From Tremella fuciformis (lineage: Eukaryota > Basidiomycota > Tremellomycetes > Tremellales > Tremellaceae), in NCBI GenBank assembly GCA_032768795.1, contig CP136496.1, forward strand, positions 2,267,148 to 2,331,147: a DNA stretch of 64,000 bases, read 5' to 3'. The translations under genes were made by a program, and so were the position numbers. Shown one piece after another: positions 32,927 through 43,927 of this stretch. How positions within the stretch are numbered: position 1 is the stretch's first letter; every line of letters starts with the position of its first letter. The notes below the pieces were generated by a model that was not told the DNA's origin, did no database searches, and was given only the letters and a program-made list of their open reading frames with translations.

Positions 32927-33895
32927 ATGTCCGACCCCGTTACCAATACCCAAGATGAGGTCTTACAGGAGATGCAGGCGCGCATCATCCAGCTTGAAAC
33001 CATGCTACAGACCCAGACCATCAACAGTCCACGAGCCAAGGAACCCAAGGTCACCAATCCACCGCCTTTCAGTGGCCGTAAGGATGAGGCCTCTGAGTTC
33101 ATACTCAAGTGTGACATGGTCTTCAATGTTCAGCCTCAGACATATGCCAGTGACAAGGCAAGGATTGCTTTTGTCACCAACTTGCTCAAGGGAGAAGCCT
33201 ATCAATGGGTAATGCCTTACCTCCTTATGGACCATGACGCACAGCCAGCATGGGTCCAGACCTGGCTCAGCTTCAAGGAGGAGTTCAAAAAGGTTTATGG
33301 CGACTCCAACATCATTGAAACATCCCGTCGCAAGATCCAGTCCCTCCGCCAGACCGGTTCCGCCACCACCTATCTCACGGAATTCCGCCGTCACTCAGCC
33401 TATCTGCATTGGGGTGATGAGGCTTTACGTCATGCCTTCTTTGATGGTTTGAAGGAAGACGTGAAGGACAAGCTCCTCACTCCCAACAAGTTTAAGGACT
33501 TCAATGCCCTGGCAAACGATGCCATCCAGTGGGATGATCTTCTCTTCCAGCGCAGGAGAGGTTATTCCAATATCCGCCATCCCGCAGCCCGAGTTACCAC
33601 CCATGTCACCAATCAAGTCACCCGTCCTCAGTTCCAGCGCACTCCAGTCACCACCACAACCAGCTCTTTCACTCCAACTCCAATGGAGATTGATGCTGTC
33701 CGTCCACGCTTCACACCTCTCACCGCTCAGGAGAAGCAATACCGCTACGACAACAAGTTGTGCCTTTACTGTGGCAAGCCTGGCCATACAGCTTTCGCTT
33801 GTCCCAACCGGCCAGCTATCAGGGCCAACAAGGTGAACGCCACAACTGCCACTACCAATCCCATCAAGTCAAAAAACACCAAGCCCCTGGCCTAG
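32927..33895 (+). CDS. Gag polyprotein of element 2
   Basis: 322 aa from the ATG at 32927. Gag core with AYQWVMPYL and YLTEFRRHSAYLHW segments, and a CCHC knuckle (CLYCGKPGHTAFAC) near residue 280. Similar to element 3 Gag. It terminates 16 nt after the slippery heptamer. Confidence 0.93.
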   Translation: MSDPVTNTQDEVLQEMQARIIQLETMLQTQTINSPRAKEPKVTNPPPFSGRKDEASEFILKCDMVFNVQPQTYASDKARIAFVTNLLKGEAYQWVMPYLLMDHDAQPAWVQTWLSFKEEFKKVYGDSNIIETSRRKIQSLRQTGSATTYLTEFRRHSAYLHWGDEALRHAFFDGLKEDVKDKLLTPNKFKDFNALANDAIQWDDLLFQRRRGYSNIRHPAARVTTHVTNQVTRPQFQRTPVTTTTSSFTPTPMEIDAVRPRFTPLTAQEKQYRYDNKLCLYCGKPGHTAFACPNRPAIRANKVNATTATTNPIKSKNTKPLA

Positions 33896-36800
33896 TCATG
33901 CCCCAAGCCATGGGGCTCTGCTTAGGGCAAACATCCGGTCAACAACAACACGGTCTCCGTATTTCAGCCACAACGATCATGTCAATCATTCCAGTCAACC
34001 ATGAGCCACACCTGTGCTTGCCAATCACACTCAGCTATGGCAGTCATCAGTATGACACCTATGCTATGATTGACTCAGGTGCCACAGGCAACTTTATCAA
34101 CTCCGACTTCCTTGCTACCACCAGCATATCCCAGGTCCCCAAGGACACACCCTTAGAAATTCAAGTCATTGATGGACGACCAATCAAATCCGGCGCCATT
34201 ACACATCACACCACTCCAGTCCAACTCTCAGCCCTTGTTCATGAGGAAACAATATCCCTTGACATCACGTCCCTTGGCGACTACCCAGTTATCCTTGGCC
34301 TTCCATGGCTATCCCAGCACAATCCCAGTATTGATTGGACCCGTCAGTCCATCAATTTCTCCTCCGCACACTGTCTGGCACAGTGCATCAAGCCTGACAA
34401 GCTTGAGGAGGTAGATTCCAGTCCCAGTATATCAAGTTCCGGCAACCTGTCTGGAAAGACATCCTCAGGTACACCATCCCAGCAACCGAGTCTCACCAAG
34501 TCAAGCCACTCCAATCCAAGTCCAAGTCATGGCATGCCAAGCACGACCGCTTCATGCACATCCAGCCAATCCAGCAAACCCAGCCTACCAAGATCAAATC
34601 CAGTCAACATTGCCCTAGTCAGCGCAGCAGCATTCCACCTTGCCCTCAAGTCAGCCAGCATCTATGGTGTGACCACATCCAGCCAAGTATCCGGTCTCAT
34701 TGATCCTCCACCAGCAGAGGACAATGACGAGTCAACAATCCCCGACATCACTACCCTCAGGTCTCAAGTCCCAGCCGAGTTCCATGCCTACCTTGATGTC
34801 TTCAACAAATCCAACTCCGACAAACTCCCAGAACACGGAAGATATGACCATTCCATTGACTTGGAAGGGGACGCTCAGCCCAAGTTTGGTCCAATATATT
34901 CCCTTTCTGAAGTAGAGTTGAAAGCTTTGGATGAGTATTTGAAGGAGAACCTCAAGAAAGGATTTATACGCCCAAGTTCAAGCCCAGCAGGATCACCAAT
35001 CCTATTTGTCAAGAAAAGCGATGGATCATTGCGTCTCTGTGTGGATTACAGAGAACTCAACAAAATCACCAGGAAAAATCGCTATCCGCTCCCGCTTATC
35101 CAAGAATCATTGGACCGCCTCAGAGAAGCGCATTGGTTTACAAAAATCGACTTGCGTGCGGCCTACAACCTAGTCAGAATCAAGCCTGGTGACGAGTGGA
35201 AAACAGCTTTCCGCACCCGCTACGGCCTTTTCGAATACCTAGTCATGCCATTTGGCCTAACAAACGCCCCGGCATCATTCCAGCACCTCATAAACGACAC
35301 TCTCAGGGATTACCTTGACATCTTTGTCATTGTGTACCTTGACGACATCCTTATCTTCAGTAAAACCCGGGAAGATCACATCAGCCATGTTCAACAAGTC
35401 TTGCAACGCCTACGCCAGCATCATCTTTGGGCAAAAGCAGAGAAGTGCACCTTCTTCAAACATGAAGTGGATTTCCTTGGCTATCTTGTCTCTGACAAGG
35501 GAGTCAGGATGGATCCAAAGAAAGTTGAAGCAGTGACTTCTTGGCCACCACCAAAGAATGTTCATGATACCCAAGTATTCCTTGGCTTTGCAAACTTCTA
35601 CCGACGATTCATCAAAGCCTACTCCAAAGTCACAGCACCCCTCACCAAACTTTTACGCAAAGGAGAAAAGTTCATATGGGGAGACAAAGAATCAAAGGCA
35701 TTCAATACCCTTAAGGAGGCTTTCACCAGTGCTCCTATCCTTCAGCATTTCCAGCCCGGTACACCCATTGTCATTGAGACAGACGCATCCGACTTTGCCA
35801 TTGCAGGCGTCCTGTCACACTCAGTCAACAATCAGCTCCACCCAGTTGCCTACTATTCCAGGAAGCTCCAGCCAGCGGAGCTCAACTATGAAATCTACGA
35901 CAAAGAAATGCTTGCAGTAGTGGAAGCATTTAAGCATTGGCGACAATATTTGGAAGGAGCAAAGGACATCAGTGTCTACACCGACCATAAGAATCTGGAA
36001 TATTTCACCACCTCCAAAGTGCTCAACAGACGACAAGCACGGTGGGCAGAAATCCTAGCCAACTTTGATTTCAAAATTTATTACCGACCTGGTACCAAGA
36101 TGGGCAAACCCGATGCCCTGACCAGGAGGTCAGACCTTCAAGGGGGGAGTAGAGCTGCAGATGCACCTCCCCACACACTTCTCAAGCCTAGCCAGTTTGT
36201 ACTTGGAGCTTTACGCCAGCCCAGGTCACAAAATCCCAAGCCAAGTCCAACACAATCCAGTCTCATCCAACAAATCCGGCAATTCCAGTCTGAGGATTGC
36301 ACCCTCCAGCAACTGCGACCGTATTTAGAGGACCCCAGCCTAGTTCAACCTCCAGAGATCCAGCAACAAATCCAGTCATTCAGCATCCACGACAACATCA
36401 TCTACTATGCCAACCTAGCGTACATCCCAGACAATCATCAGCTCAAGCTCAACATTCTTCATCAAGTCCACAATGCGCCAACTGCAGGTCACTTTGGTCA
36501 GGCCAAGACCTATGACTTAGCAGCCCGACAATATTATTTTCCAGGCCTACGCAGCTTTGTCAACACATATGTCAATGGTTGTCACACCTGCGCACGGAAC
36601 AAAGCACCTCGACACAAGCCCTATGGACCACTCCAGCCATTGCCAATCCCGTCACGTCCCTGGCAGTCCATTTCAATGGATGCCATTGTCAAGCTTCCAA
36701 TGTCTGATGGTTACGACTCCATCATGGTCTTTGTAGACCGCTTCAGCAAACAAGCACACTTTGTGCCATTCACAGAAAAGGGTTTTGATTCACCCAATCT

Positions 36801-37845
36801 TGCAACAATGTTCCGGCAAAACATCATGCGACTTCACGGTATACCTCAAGACATAGTATCGGACCGTGGCCCAGTATTCAACTCTCAGTTTTGGCGAGCC
36901 TTTGTCAAAGGCTTAGGCATCACACCCAACTTCAGTACAGCATTTCATCCCCAATCCGATGGTCAAACCGAGAGAGTCAACCAAGTATTAGAGGCATATT
37001 TACGGAATTATTGCAATCACAATCAGGACAATTGGACATCACTCTTAGACCTTGCAGAGTTCAGCTACAACAACGCGGTACACACATCAACACATCATTC
37101 ACCCTTTGAAGCCAACTACGGTTACCATCCAACATCACCCTCAACACTCCCAGCTCCAGCCTTGGTCCCAGCAGCACAGTCCTATTTGGAGAATCTGCAA
37201 TCAGTACAAGAGGACCTTAAGGACAATCTCAGCCGCTCCCAGCAATCTCAAGCCCATTTCTACAACCGGAAAATCAAGGAAATCATGGATTCAGACAACA
37301 TTCCCAAGTTCAAAGTAGGAGATCAGGTTTTCCTCAACCGAAAGAACATCACCTCTCTCCGTCCATCACTCAAGTTAGACCAGCGCATGCTTGGTCCATA
37401 CACCATCATTGGCACTACATCATCACCACTTGCTTTCAAACTTGACCTCCCGCCAACTCTGCCAATTCATCCAGTATTCCATGTCAACCTCTTGGAACCA
37501 GTACGCCTTGGACATCCCGGCCAGCAGCAAGATCCCCCTCCGAAGATAGAAATCCAGGGAGAGGAGGAATATATTGTGGAAAGGATTCTCAATTCACGCA
37601 TCAGTGAAGATGGTGGATACGATTACCTTGTCCATTGGAAGGATTACTCCTCCGCACATGACTCATGGGAACCATGGGAGGAGATCTACCAGACAACTGC
37701 CTACACGCACTTCAGACGGCAACATCTGCACGACAAGACTCAGCACTTCCCGCCACACTCAGCTCATCACAACAAAACGGATGCTCCAGCAGCACACACA
37801 AGTCAGACACGTACATCAGCCAGGCTCAGAGGACTTCGCCTTTAA
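33760..37845 (+). CDS. Pol polyprotein of element 2
   Basis: Open frame of 1,361 codons in the -1 frame relative to gag; the translated part should begin at the slippery site at 33871-33877. Domains: protease (IDSGAT, ~104), reverse transcriptase (VYLDDI, ~526), RNase H (ETDASD), integrase with HHCC zinc region and VSDRG region, and a C-terminal chromodomain (YDYLVHWKDY, WEPWEEI, ~1285-1315). The chromodomain probably directs integration to marked chromatin. No internal stops. Confidence 0.94.
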   Translation: MPLLWQAWPYSFRLSQPASYQGQQGERHNCHYQSHQVKKHQAPGLVMPQAMGLCLGQTSGQQQHGLRISATTIMSIIPVNHEPHLCLPITLSYGSHQYDTYAMIDSGATGNFINSDFLATTSISQVPKDTPLEIQVIDGRPIKSGAITHHTTPVQLSALVHEETISLDITSLGDYPVILGLPWLSQHNPSIDWTRQSINFSSAHCLAQCIKPDKLEEVDSSPSISSSGNLSGKTSSGTPSQQPSLTKSSHSNPSPSHGMPSTTASCTSSQSSKPSLPRSNPVNIALVSAAAFHLALKSASIYGVTTSSQVSGLIDPPPAEDNDESTIPDITTLRSQVPAEFHAYLDVFNKSNSDKLPEHGRYDHSIDLEGDAQPKFGPIYSLSEVELKALDEYLKENLKKGFIRPSSSPAGSPILFVKKSDGSLRLCVDYRELNKITRKNRYPLPLIQESLDRLREAHWFTKIDLRAAYNLVRIKPGDEWKTAFRTRYGLFEYLVMPFGLTNAPASFQHLINDTLRDYLDIFVIVYLDDILIFSKTREDHISHVQQVLQRLRQHHLWAKAEKCTFFKHEVDFLGYLVSDKGVRMDPKKVEAVTSWPPPKNVHDTQVFLGFANFYRRFIKAYSKVTAPLTKLLRKGEKFIWGDKESKAFNTLKEAFTSAPILQHFQPGTPIVIETDASDFAIAGVLSHSVNNQLHPVAYYSRKLQPAELNYEIYDKEMLAVVEAFKHWRQYLEGAKDISVYTDHKNLEYFTTSKVLNRRQARWAEILANFDFKIYYRPGTKMGKPDALTRRSDLQGGSRAADAPPHTLLKPSQFVLGALRQPRSQNPKPSPTQSSLIQQIRQFQSEDCTLQQLRPYLEDPSLVQPPEIQQQIQSFSIHDNIIYYANLAYIPDNHQLKLNILHQVHNAPTAGHFGQAKTYDLAARQYYFPGLRSFVNTYVNGCHTCARNKAPRHKPYGPLQPLPIPSRPWQSISMDAIVKLPMSDGYDSIMVFVDRFSKQAHFVPFTEKGFDSPNLATMFRQNIMRLHGIPQDIVSDRGPVFNSQFWRAFVKGLGITPNFSTAFHPQSDGQTERVNQVLEAYLRNYCNHNQDNWTSLLDLAEFSYNNAVHTSTHHSPFEANYGYHPTSPSTLPAPALVPAAQSYLENLQSVQEDLKDNLSRSQQSQAHFYNRKIKEIMDSDNIPKFKVGDQVFLNRKNITSLRPSLKLDQRMLGPYTIIGTTSSPLAFKLDLPPTLPIHPVFHVNLLEPVRLGHPGQQQDPPPKIEIQGEEEYIVERILNSRISEDGGYDYLVHWKDYSSAHDSWEPWEEIYQTTAYTHFRRQHLHDKTQHFPPHSAHHNKTDAPAAHTSQTRTSARLRGLRL
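33871..33877 (+). promoter_or_regulatory. -1 frameshift slippery site of element 2
   Basis: gag frame TCA-AAA-AAC gives a canonical A_AAA_AAC heptamer. About 5 nt downstream AGCCCCTGG can pair with CCATGGGGCT with a single bulge, a possible stimulatory stem. Confidence 0.75.
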
Positions 37846-37857
37846 AGGGGGAGCTCC

Positions 37858-38430
37858 TGTCATGAATCAACACTTAGGAGAAATAGTATTAGTATCAGGA
37901 TCCAAGAAATAGAGTAAAGTCCGGACCTTAAGGGTAACAGTCGTAGAAGCTGCACAGAAGTTGCTCAGCACCTGCACAGCATCTGCTTAGAACCTGCGTA
38001 GCACTTACTTAGAACTTACTTAGCACTTGCTTAGAACCTGCTCAGCACCTGCGTAGCACCTGCTCAGCACCATTCGTAGAATCTGCCCAGCGCTCTGGGT
38101 GGCAAATTCATAGTTCTTAGCAATCTGGTGAAAGGGATATAAGCAGGCCTGTTTGCCGCTGAAGACCTTTTCCCCAGTTATGGATCAAAAGTCATTCCCT
38201 TGTCTCTCTTCCTAGTCCCAGTCCCCCAGTCCTCCAGACCACGTCCAGTGCAACCCTGCGCCATCATTCTGTTACACAGAGAGGCAAGACAGCAGACAAG
38301 CCAGAGACTAGTCATTCCAGTTCCAGTCCAGTTTGCCACTCACAGTAGTGCGCTTCCAGTCAAGTCCTGCCTAGCTTTAGCTCCATCCGTCCGACAATCC
38401 GACCACCTCCCGTCCACGACAAGTACGACA
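37858..38430 (+). repeat. Right LTR of element 2 (573 bp)
   Basis: TGTCATGAATC to AAGTACGACA, followed by the CAACT target duplication. It shows the uninterrupted form of the left LTR, including the CCGTC target of element 3. Confidence 0.94.
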
Positions 38431-38980
38431 CAACTCTTATACATCCAGCCAGCAACTCTTTCAATACTGCATGCATGCATCTGAGACTCGGTCAAGCTGT
38501 TGCTAGGACCTCATATATGCATAAGAAGCTGTCAGAACACCAGATCGCTTCGTGCATGGACAGAGCTCTTTGAAGCTCTGAAATAGTGAAAGCGGTCATT
38601 AGGAAAGGGCCAAGCGGTCATTAGTGGACAAACTCAAATGCGATCAATAGTAAAGCGTCCATAGGAAGGCTAATACGTTAGGGATCGCGCTTTCTAATCA
38701 GTGTTTGGCTCGATCGCTAATCTCTGATCGCATTCGCTGATCGCTAATCGCGTTCGCTAATCGCTAATCGCTGATCGCTAATGACATTAGGTTAGCGATC
38801 GGCGCTCGTATTGCTTCTTTGCGAGCGATTAGCAATGCAGAGTAATAATTGAGAGAGGCTTCAATCACCCTCCTAATCACAGGCATGGATAATACATATT
38901 AGGAAAGTTGCTGGCTAGATGGGGTGTTAGGTATTACAAAGTTGCCGGTGAAATGGTATTAGTTGCCGGTAAAATCATAC

Positions 38981-39276
38981 ACGCTGGATCGGTCGCCTTA
39001 TGGTTGTCGCAAACGGCCTACGGCTAGCATCGCTTCACTCACTGAGTCCGTGATCCAGGAAGGTCATCTCCCAGAACTCTTCTCCCAAAGCTCTCATCCA
39101 GGACTAAGCCTGACTCCGCACGACAGAGCCGGGCTACTTCCTCCTCGGCTCCTGTTTTCGGCATTCCAAGGCCATGCCAGCTTCAATTCCGATCAGCATG
39201 GCGGGATTACCGTACCCGCAAGCATCTTTAAAGGTCGACGACCAGTTGGGTTTGTACCATCATCCAACTCGATACC
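38981..39276. other. Intergenic, upstream of the oxoprolinase-like gene
   Basis: About 300 bp between the MITE-like repeat and the start codon. No gene seen. Confidence 0.4.
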
Positions 39277-42200
39277 ATGCCCATCGCTGTGCCGACCGAA
39301 GACAAGGTGAAGATTTGTATCGACAGAGGAGGGACCTTCTGTGTGAGTCCGCTCATTGCTCGAGAACTGGGGCTGAAGGCAGGATGTGATCGCCCACTCT
39401 GATGTCAAAGGGGACCACCTCGTCAAGCTCCTCAGTGTTGATCCCAACAAGTAAGCCCTCTCATACCCTACATGATGTTGATCATAGCTATGCGGACGCT
39501 CCGACCGAAGGTGTCCGAAGGGTCCTCGAGTGGTTTACCGGTACCAGTATTCCGAGAGACGCCCCGATCGACACGTCCAAAGTAGCATACATACGTATGG
39601 GTACGACGGTGGCTACCAATGCCCTGCTGGAACGGAAAGGAGCCAAGTCTGCTCTATTGATCGTGAGCTTTGGTGTGTCAAGACTCGGCTGACAGCAGAC
39701 ACAAGGACACAGGGATGCCCTGGAGATCGGTTATCAAGCGAGACCACATTTGTTTCAGCTTGCGGTCAAGAGAGTGAGTGAATTCCAGGCCGATTACATT
39801 GCTGACAACAGCGCGGCGTATTGTATTCGAAAGTGATCGAGGTCGAAGAAAGACTCGTCCCAGAATGGCCCGAGTTCTTGGTCGACGGCAAACCAGTTGT
39901 CGGGGAAGGGGAAAAAGGGTGGTCCAGACAGAAAGTGGTATCTGGGTCCGCGAGCTCCAGCCCGTCAGTGAGTAGTCCTTTCTGGCGCAGGAATCTCGCT
40001 AAAGGTAGATATCTCCAAAGTCACGCAAGACCTCCAAGGTCTCCACGATGAGGGGTATCGGTCTATTGCCGTGGTGCTCGCTCATTCATATCTTCTCCCC
40101 GAACACGAGCTACAGGTCGCCGCGATCGCCGAGTCTATAGGTTTCGAAAATATCAGTGTGTCCTCGGAGCTCCAGGCTAAGATCAACTTGGTTGCCCGAG
40201 GCCAGTCGGCCACTGCCGACGCGTACTTGACTCCGGAGGTCAAGAAGTACCTCAAAGGTTTCTCCAAGGGGTTCAAAAACGAGTTGGCGGGCTGTCAGGT
40301 CGCTTTTATGCAGTCTGACGGTGCACTCGCGGACGTCAATCACTTCTCCGGTCTCAAGGCTATCTTGTCCGGACCCGCTGGTGGTGTGGTCGGCTTTGCT
40401 AGAACATCCTATGACGCCCTTGACGGATCTCCGGTCGTGGGGTTCGATATGGGTGGAACCTCTACCGATGTCTCACGGTTCAGTGGAGAGCACGAACACG
40501 TCTTCGAAACAACGACCGCTGGGATCATTATCACGACACCTCAACTCGATATCAACACGGTCGCTGCCGGTGGTGGTTCCATCCTCACGTACGAGAACGA
40601 GATGTTCCGAGTAGGGCCGGAGTCTGCCGGTGCCCACCCTGTCCCGGCTTGTTACAGGAAAGGTGGACCTTTGACAGTGACCGATGCCAATTTGTTCCTT
40701 GGGCGCCTCCACATCGACTCATTCCCAAAGAGTGAGTCCAAAAATGACGAGGTGGAGCTGACCATAGTTTTCGGACCATCCGAGGACATGCCACTCGACT
40801 ACGACATTGTCAAGCGAAAGTTCCAAGAGTTGACCGACAAGATCAATAGCGAGAAGGGCTCCGCGCTAACTGCGGCCGAAGTCGCATGCGGTTTCATCAA
40901 TGTCGCCAACTCGTCAATGGCAAGACCCATACGAGCTCTGACCGAGCAGCGCGGCTTCAACGCCAACGATCACAACCTGGCGTGTTTCGGTGGTGCCGGC
41001 GGGCAGCACGCCACTGCATTAGCCACCTTGTTGGGCATGCGGTCCGTCGTGGTTCACAAGTGAGTAAACCTTCAGTAGCTTTGGCTGACGTCAGGTACTC
41101 TTCCGTCCTCTCGGCATACGGAATGGGTCTCGCCGATGTCGCAGTGGATGTCTCGGAGCCGCTGTCCGGGACGTATGGCCCACATCTCAAGGCGGTCATC
41201 GACGAAAGATTCGAGCGGCTCCGCACCAAAGCCGATGAGCAGCTCTCATCTCAGGGTACATCTGCCACTGAGATCAGCTACGAGTACTATCTCAACCTAC
41301 AATACGCTGGATCGGATACACAGCTCATGGTCCTTCGACCTGCGGACGGCGACTTTGTTGCGGCTTTCAGAGATCTGCATCAGAGGGAATTCGCATTCAC
41401 TTCGGAAGCTGAGATCCTCATCGAACGGGTCAGAGTGCGAGCCACCGCACATGGCGACTCGATCATCGACCGAAACGCGTCGCCCTACGTCGAGGAGCTT
41501 CGCTCTGTGCAAGGCGTCGACTTTGGTAAACCCATACCTTTCACCACCAACTCGGTATACTTCGAAGAGACGGGCTCGTTTGTCGACGCACCCGTGTACA
41601 AGTTGCAAACTCTCCAGCCCGGTCAAAAGGTCTCTGGTCCCGCCATTGTCCTTGACGCGACCCAGACAATCATCTTGCATCCGGCCAACACGGCGACCAT
41701 CCTCAAGTCCCACGTTATCATAGACGTCGGACTTGGTCCCAAGCCCAAAATCGCGACGGACAGGGTTGATCCTATTCGGCTGTCCATCTTTTCTCACCGA
41801 TTCATGGGTATCGCCGAGCAGATGTGTCGTGCCCTGCAGAAGACTGCGGTATCGATTCAGATCAAGGAGCGATTGGAGTGAGTCAAGCTTGTCGCCTATT
41901 CTGCCCAGACTGACGGCAGCTTCTCGTGTGCGATCTTTGAGCCGGAAGGACAGTTGGTGGCCAACGCTCCATCCGTCCCAGCCCATCTTGGCTCGATGCA
42001 GTACGCAATCATGTATCAGGCCGAGTTCCGACGAGGCCAGCTCAAGCCTGGAGACGTTCTGGTATCCAACACCCCTGAAACGGGTGGCAACCACTTGCCC
42101 GATATCACGGTCATGGCTCCAGTTTTCGAGGAAGGCGGCGACGAGATCGTATTCTGGGTTGCGTCTCGCGGTCACCACACCGACATCGGTGGTCTTGGCG

Positions 42201-43568
42201 GCAACTCTGGCAATCCGGCTATCACGGAACGGTGCCAAGAGGGCGCGGCTTTCAATTCGACTTACCTCGTTCGAGATGGCGTCTTCAATATAAAAGAGGT
42301 CGAGCAAGTGTTTGCCGATGCAGGCAAAGTTCCCGGCTGTTCACCTCCTGCCAAACTCGACTGGAACATATCGGACTTGAAAGCTCAGTGTTCAGCATGT
42401 GCTGTCGGTGCGGCTCAGCTCCGATTGTTGTTCAAAGAATTCTCCAAACCCGTGGTCCATTTTTACATGAAAGGTAGAGTAGTCAAATCACAGTCTCCCG
42501 CTGACCCGCAGCCGTTCGTGATAATGCCGAACTCGTTGTCAAAGAAGTCCTCAAATCGTACGCAGGCAGACGAATCCGAGCTGTCGACTGGTGGGACGAT
42601 GGCACACCCATCAAGCTCGCCGTCACCATCGACCCAGAGACTGGCCATGGCGTCTTCGACTTCACGGGTACCGGACCATGTGTGTTGACCAACTACAACA
42701 CGCCAAGCTCCAGTCTCTACTCGGGGATCCTTTACGCCTTGAGGACAATGTCAGGCACCGACATGCCCATGAATGGTGGTGTCCTCGCCCCATTGAAGAT
42801 GATCGTGCCGGACGGTACAATTGTCAGCGCCACACCGATCGCTCCAGTCTTCCAAGGCAACTCCGAGACCACGCAGCGCATCGTTGACGTCATCTTCAAA
42901 GCGTTCAAGGTCATGGCTCAGTCGCATGGGTGTATGAACTACACCCATTTGATGTACAATGACTGGGCTTGGGGGGAGACCATCGGAGGAGGTGCGGGGG
43001 CCGGTCCTGGCTGGAACGGGGAGTCTGGAGTACACGTCAACATGTCTAACACGTTATTCGAAACTCGATTCCCCGGTATATTGCGAGAGTTCAGCTTCAG
43101 GCATGGAACAGGTGGAAAAGGTCAATACACCGGGGGGAATGGGCTTTTGCGGATATACGAAGCTCGAGCTCCCATGCGTGCGAGTCATTCGGGTGAACGT
43201 CGAGTCGTTGCCCCGAAAGGCGCCGCAGGTGGAAGGGATGGCGGTCGGGGAGCTTCTTACCTCAACAAGCGGGACCACAATGGCAATTACCAACTGTTCA
43301 AGCTACGTCCATCGCAGGCATTAGAGTGAGTTGCCCATGTTTTCCGCTGCTGACTTGCAGTATGAAGACTGGAGAGCAGCTCGTAATCATGACGGCCGGC
43401 GGAGCAGGTTATGGCAAGCCCACGGATCCCGACGACGACGATGATGACGATGATGATTGGTCGATTGCGGCTCCTGCCAAAGCTCTCAATAACGGGCAAT
43501 ACTTTACAGAGACCAGGGCAAATGGCAGTCTGGCAGAGTATGCCGCAACTCAGAACACCGAGTGGTAG
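39277..43568 (+). CDS. 5-oxoprolinase / hydantoinase family protein, one apparent frame break
   Basis: Ten exons: 39277-39342, 39383-39450, 39488-39662, 39699-39773, 39812-39963, 40005-41059, 41095-41877, 41920-42473, 42512-43325 and 43361-43568; about 1,316 aa, the family length. N-terminal HyuA half: [51 protein letters not shown]-terminal HyuB half: [46 protein letters not shown]. It is an ATP-dependent ring-opening amidohydrolase of 5-oxoproline, hydantoin or a similar lactam. The exon sum is 3,950 nt, one short of a multiple of three. The break lies in exon 5 near 39903-39920 (runs G4-AA-G4-A5-G3), where VVGEGEK and RVVQTESG lie in different frames. This may be a lost base in a homopolymer or a real mutation. 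The C-terminus has nine consecutive Asp residues. Confidence 0.85.
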
Positions 43569-43927
43569 ATGATAATCGGTTTACTCTTGACATGCATATG
43601 AAAAAATCCTCCTCCTACCTCCCAAATCTACGGATAAAAAGCGCGCACGCTCATAATACCCAAGTCTGGGTGCTACGCTTCCTTCCACAGTGAAATACTC
43701 AGTGTGTCACCTGTCCTCTCACCTCGTGGTCGACTAAAACAGCTTTGACCAATTGACCATCGGAATTATCGTTCCGCAACGATTCCGCTCTTACGACCGT
43801 CGGCATTGCGCGTTCGGGATTCCTTCAGCTACAGACCGACCCACGATATATCCATCACAACTTTGATGTTGCAGAAACATCTACTTATACGACACATCAT
43901 ACAGATACTGAACCAACCATTCGCCAA
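43569..43927. other. Intergenic, promoter region of the FAD oxidase gene
   Basis: 359 bp, no ORF of note. Confidence 0.4.

Larger units (their letters stand above)
26044..38430 (+). mobile_element. Ty3/chromovirus element 2 (outer, complete, with a nested element)
   Basis: A complete plus-strand element. The left LTR is 26044-26577 plus 32709-32747 (573 bp once the nested insertion is removed), and the right LTR is 37858-38430 (573 bp). LTRs run TGTCATGAATC...AAGTACGACA and look identical by eye. Target duplication is CAACT. gag lies at 32927-33895 and pol continues to 37845. A purine tract (AAAGGGGGAG, about 37844-37853) precedes the right LTR. Without the nested element its size is about 6.26 kb. 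Intact ORFs and matching LTRs imply a very recent insertion. Confidence 0.95.
25950..38980 (+). mobile_element. MITE-like repeat copy 2, split by a retrotransposon
   Basis: 25950-26043 repeats the left part of copy 1 and 38431-38980 repeats the remainder. The join is interrupted by the 26044-38430 retrotransposon, with CAACT duplicated at 26039-26043 and 38431-38435. Apart from point differences, the two copies match along their length. Confidence 0.8.

Noticed and set aside
41297..42307. 336-codon minus-strand ORF in the oxoprolinase-like gene
   Set aside because: Opposite a strongly conserved coding region and spans its real intron at 41878-41919; a codon-bias shadow.
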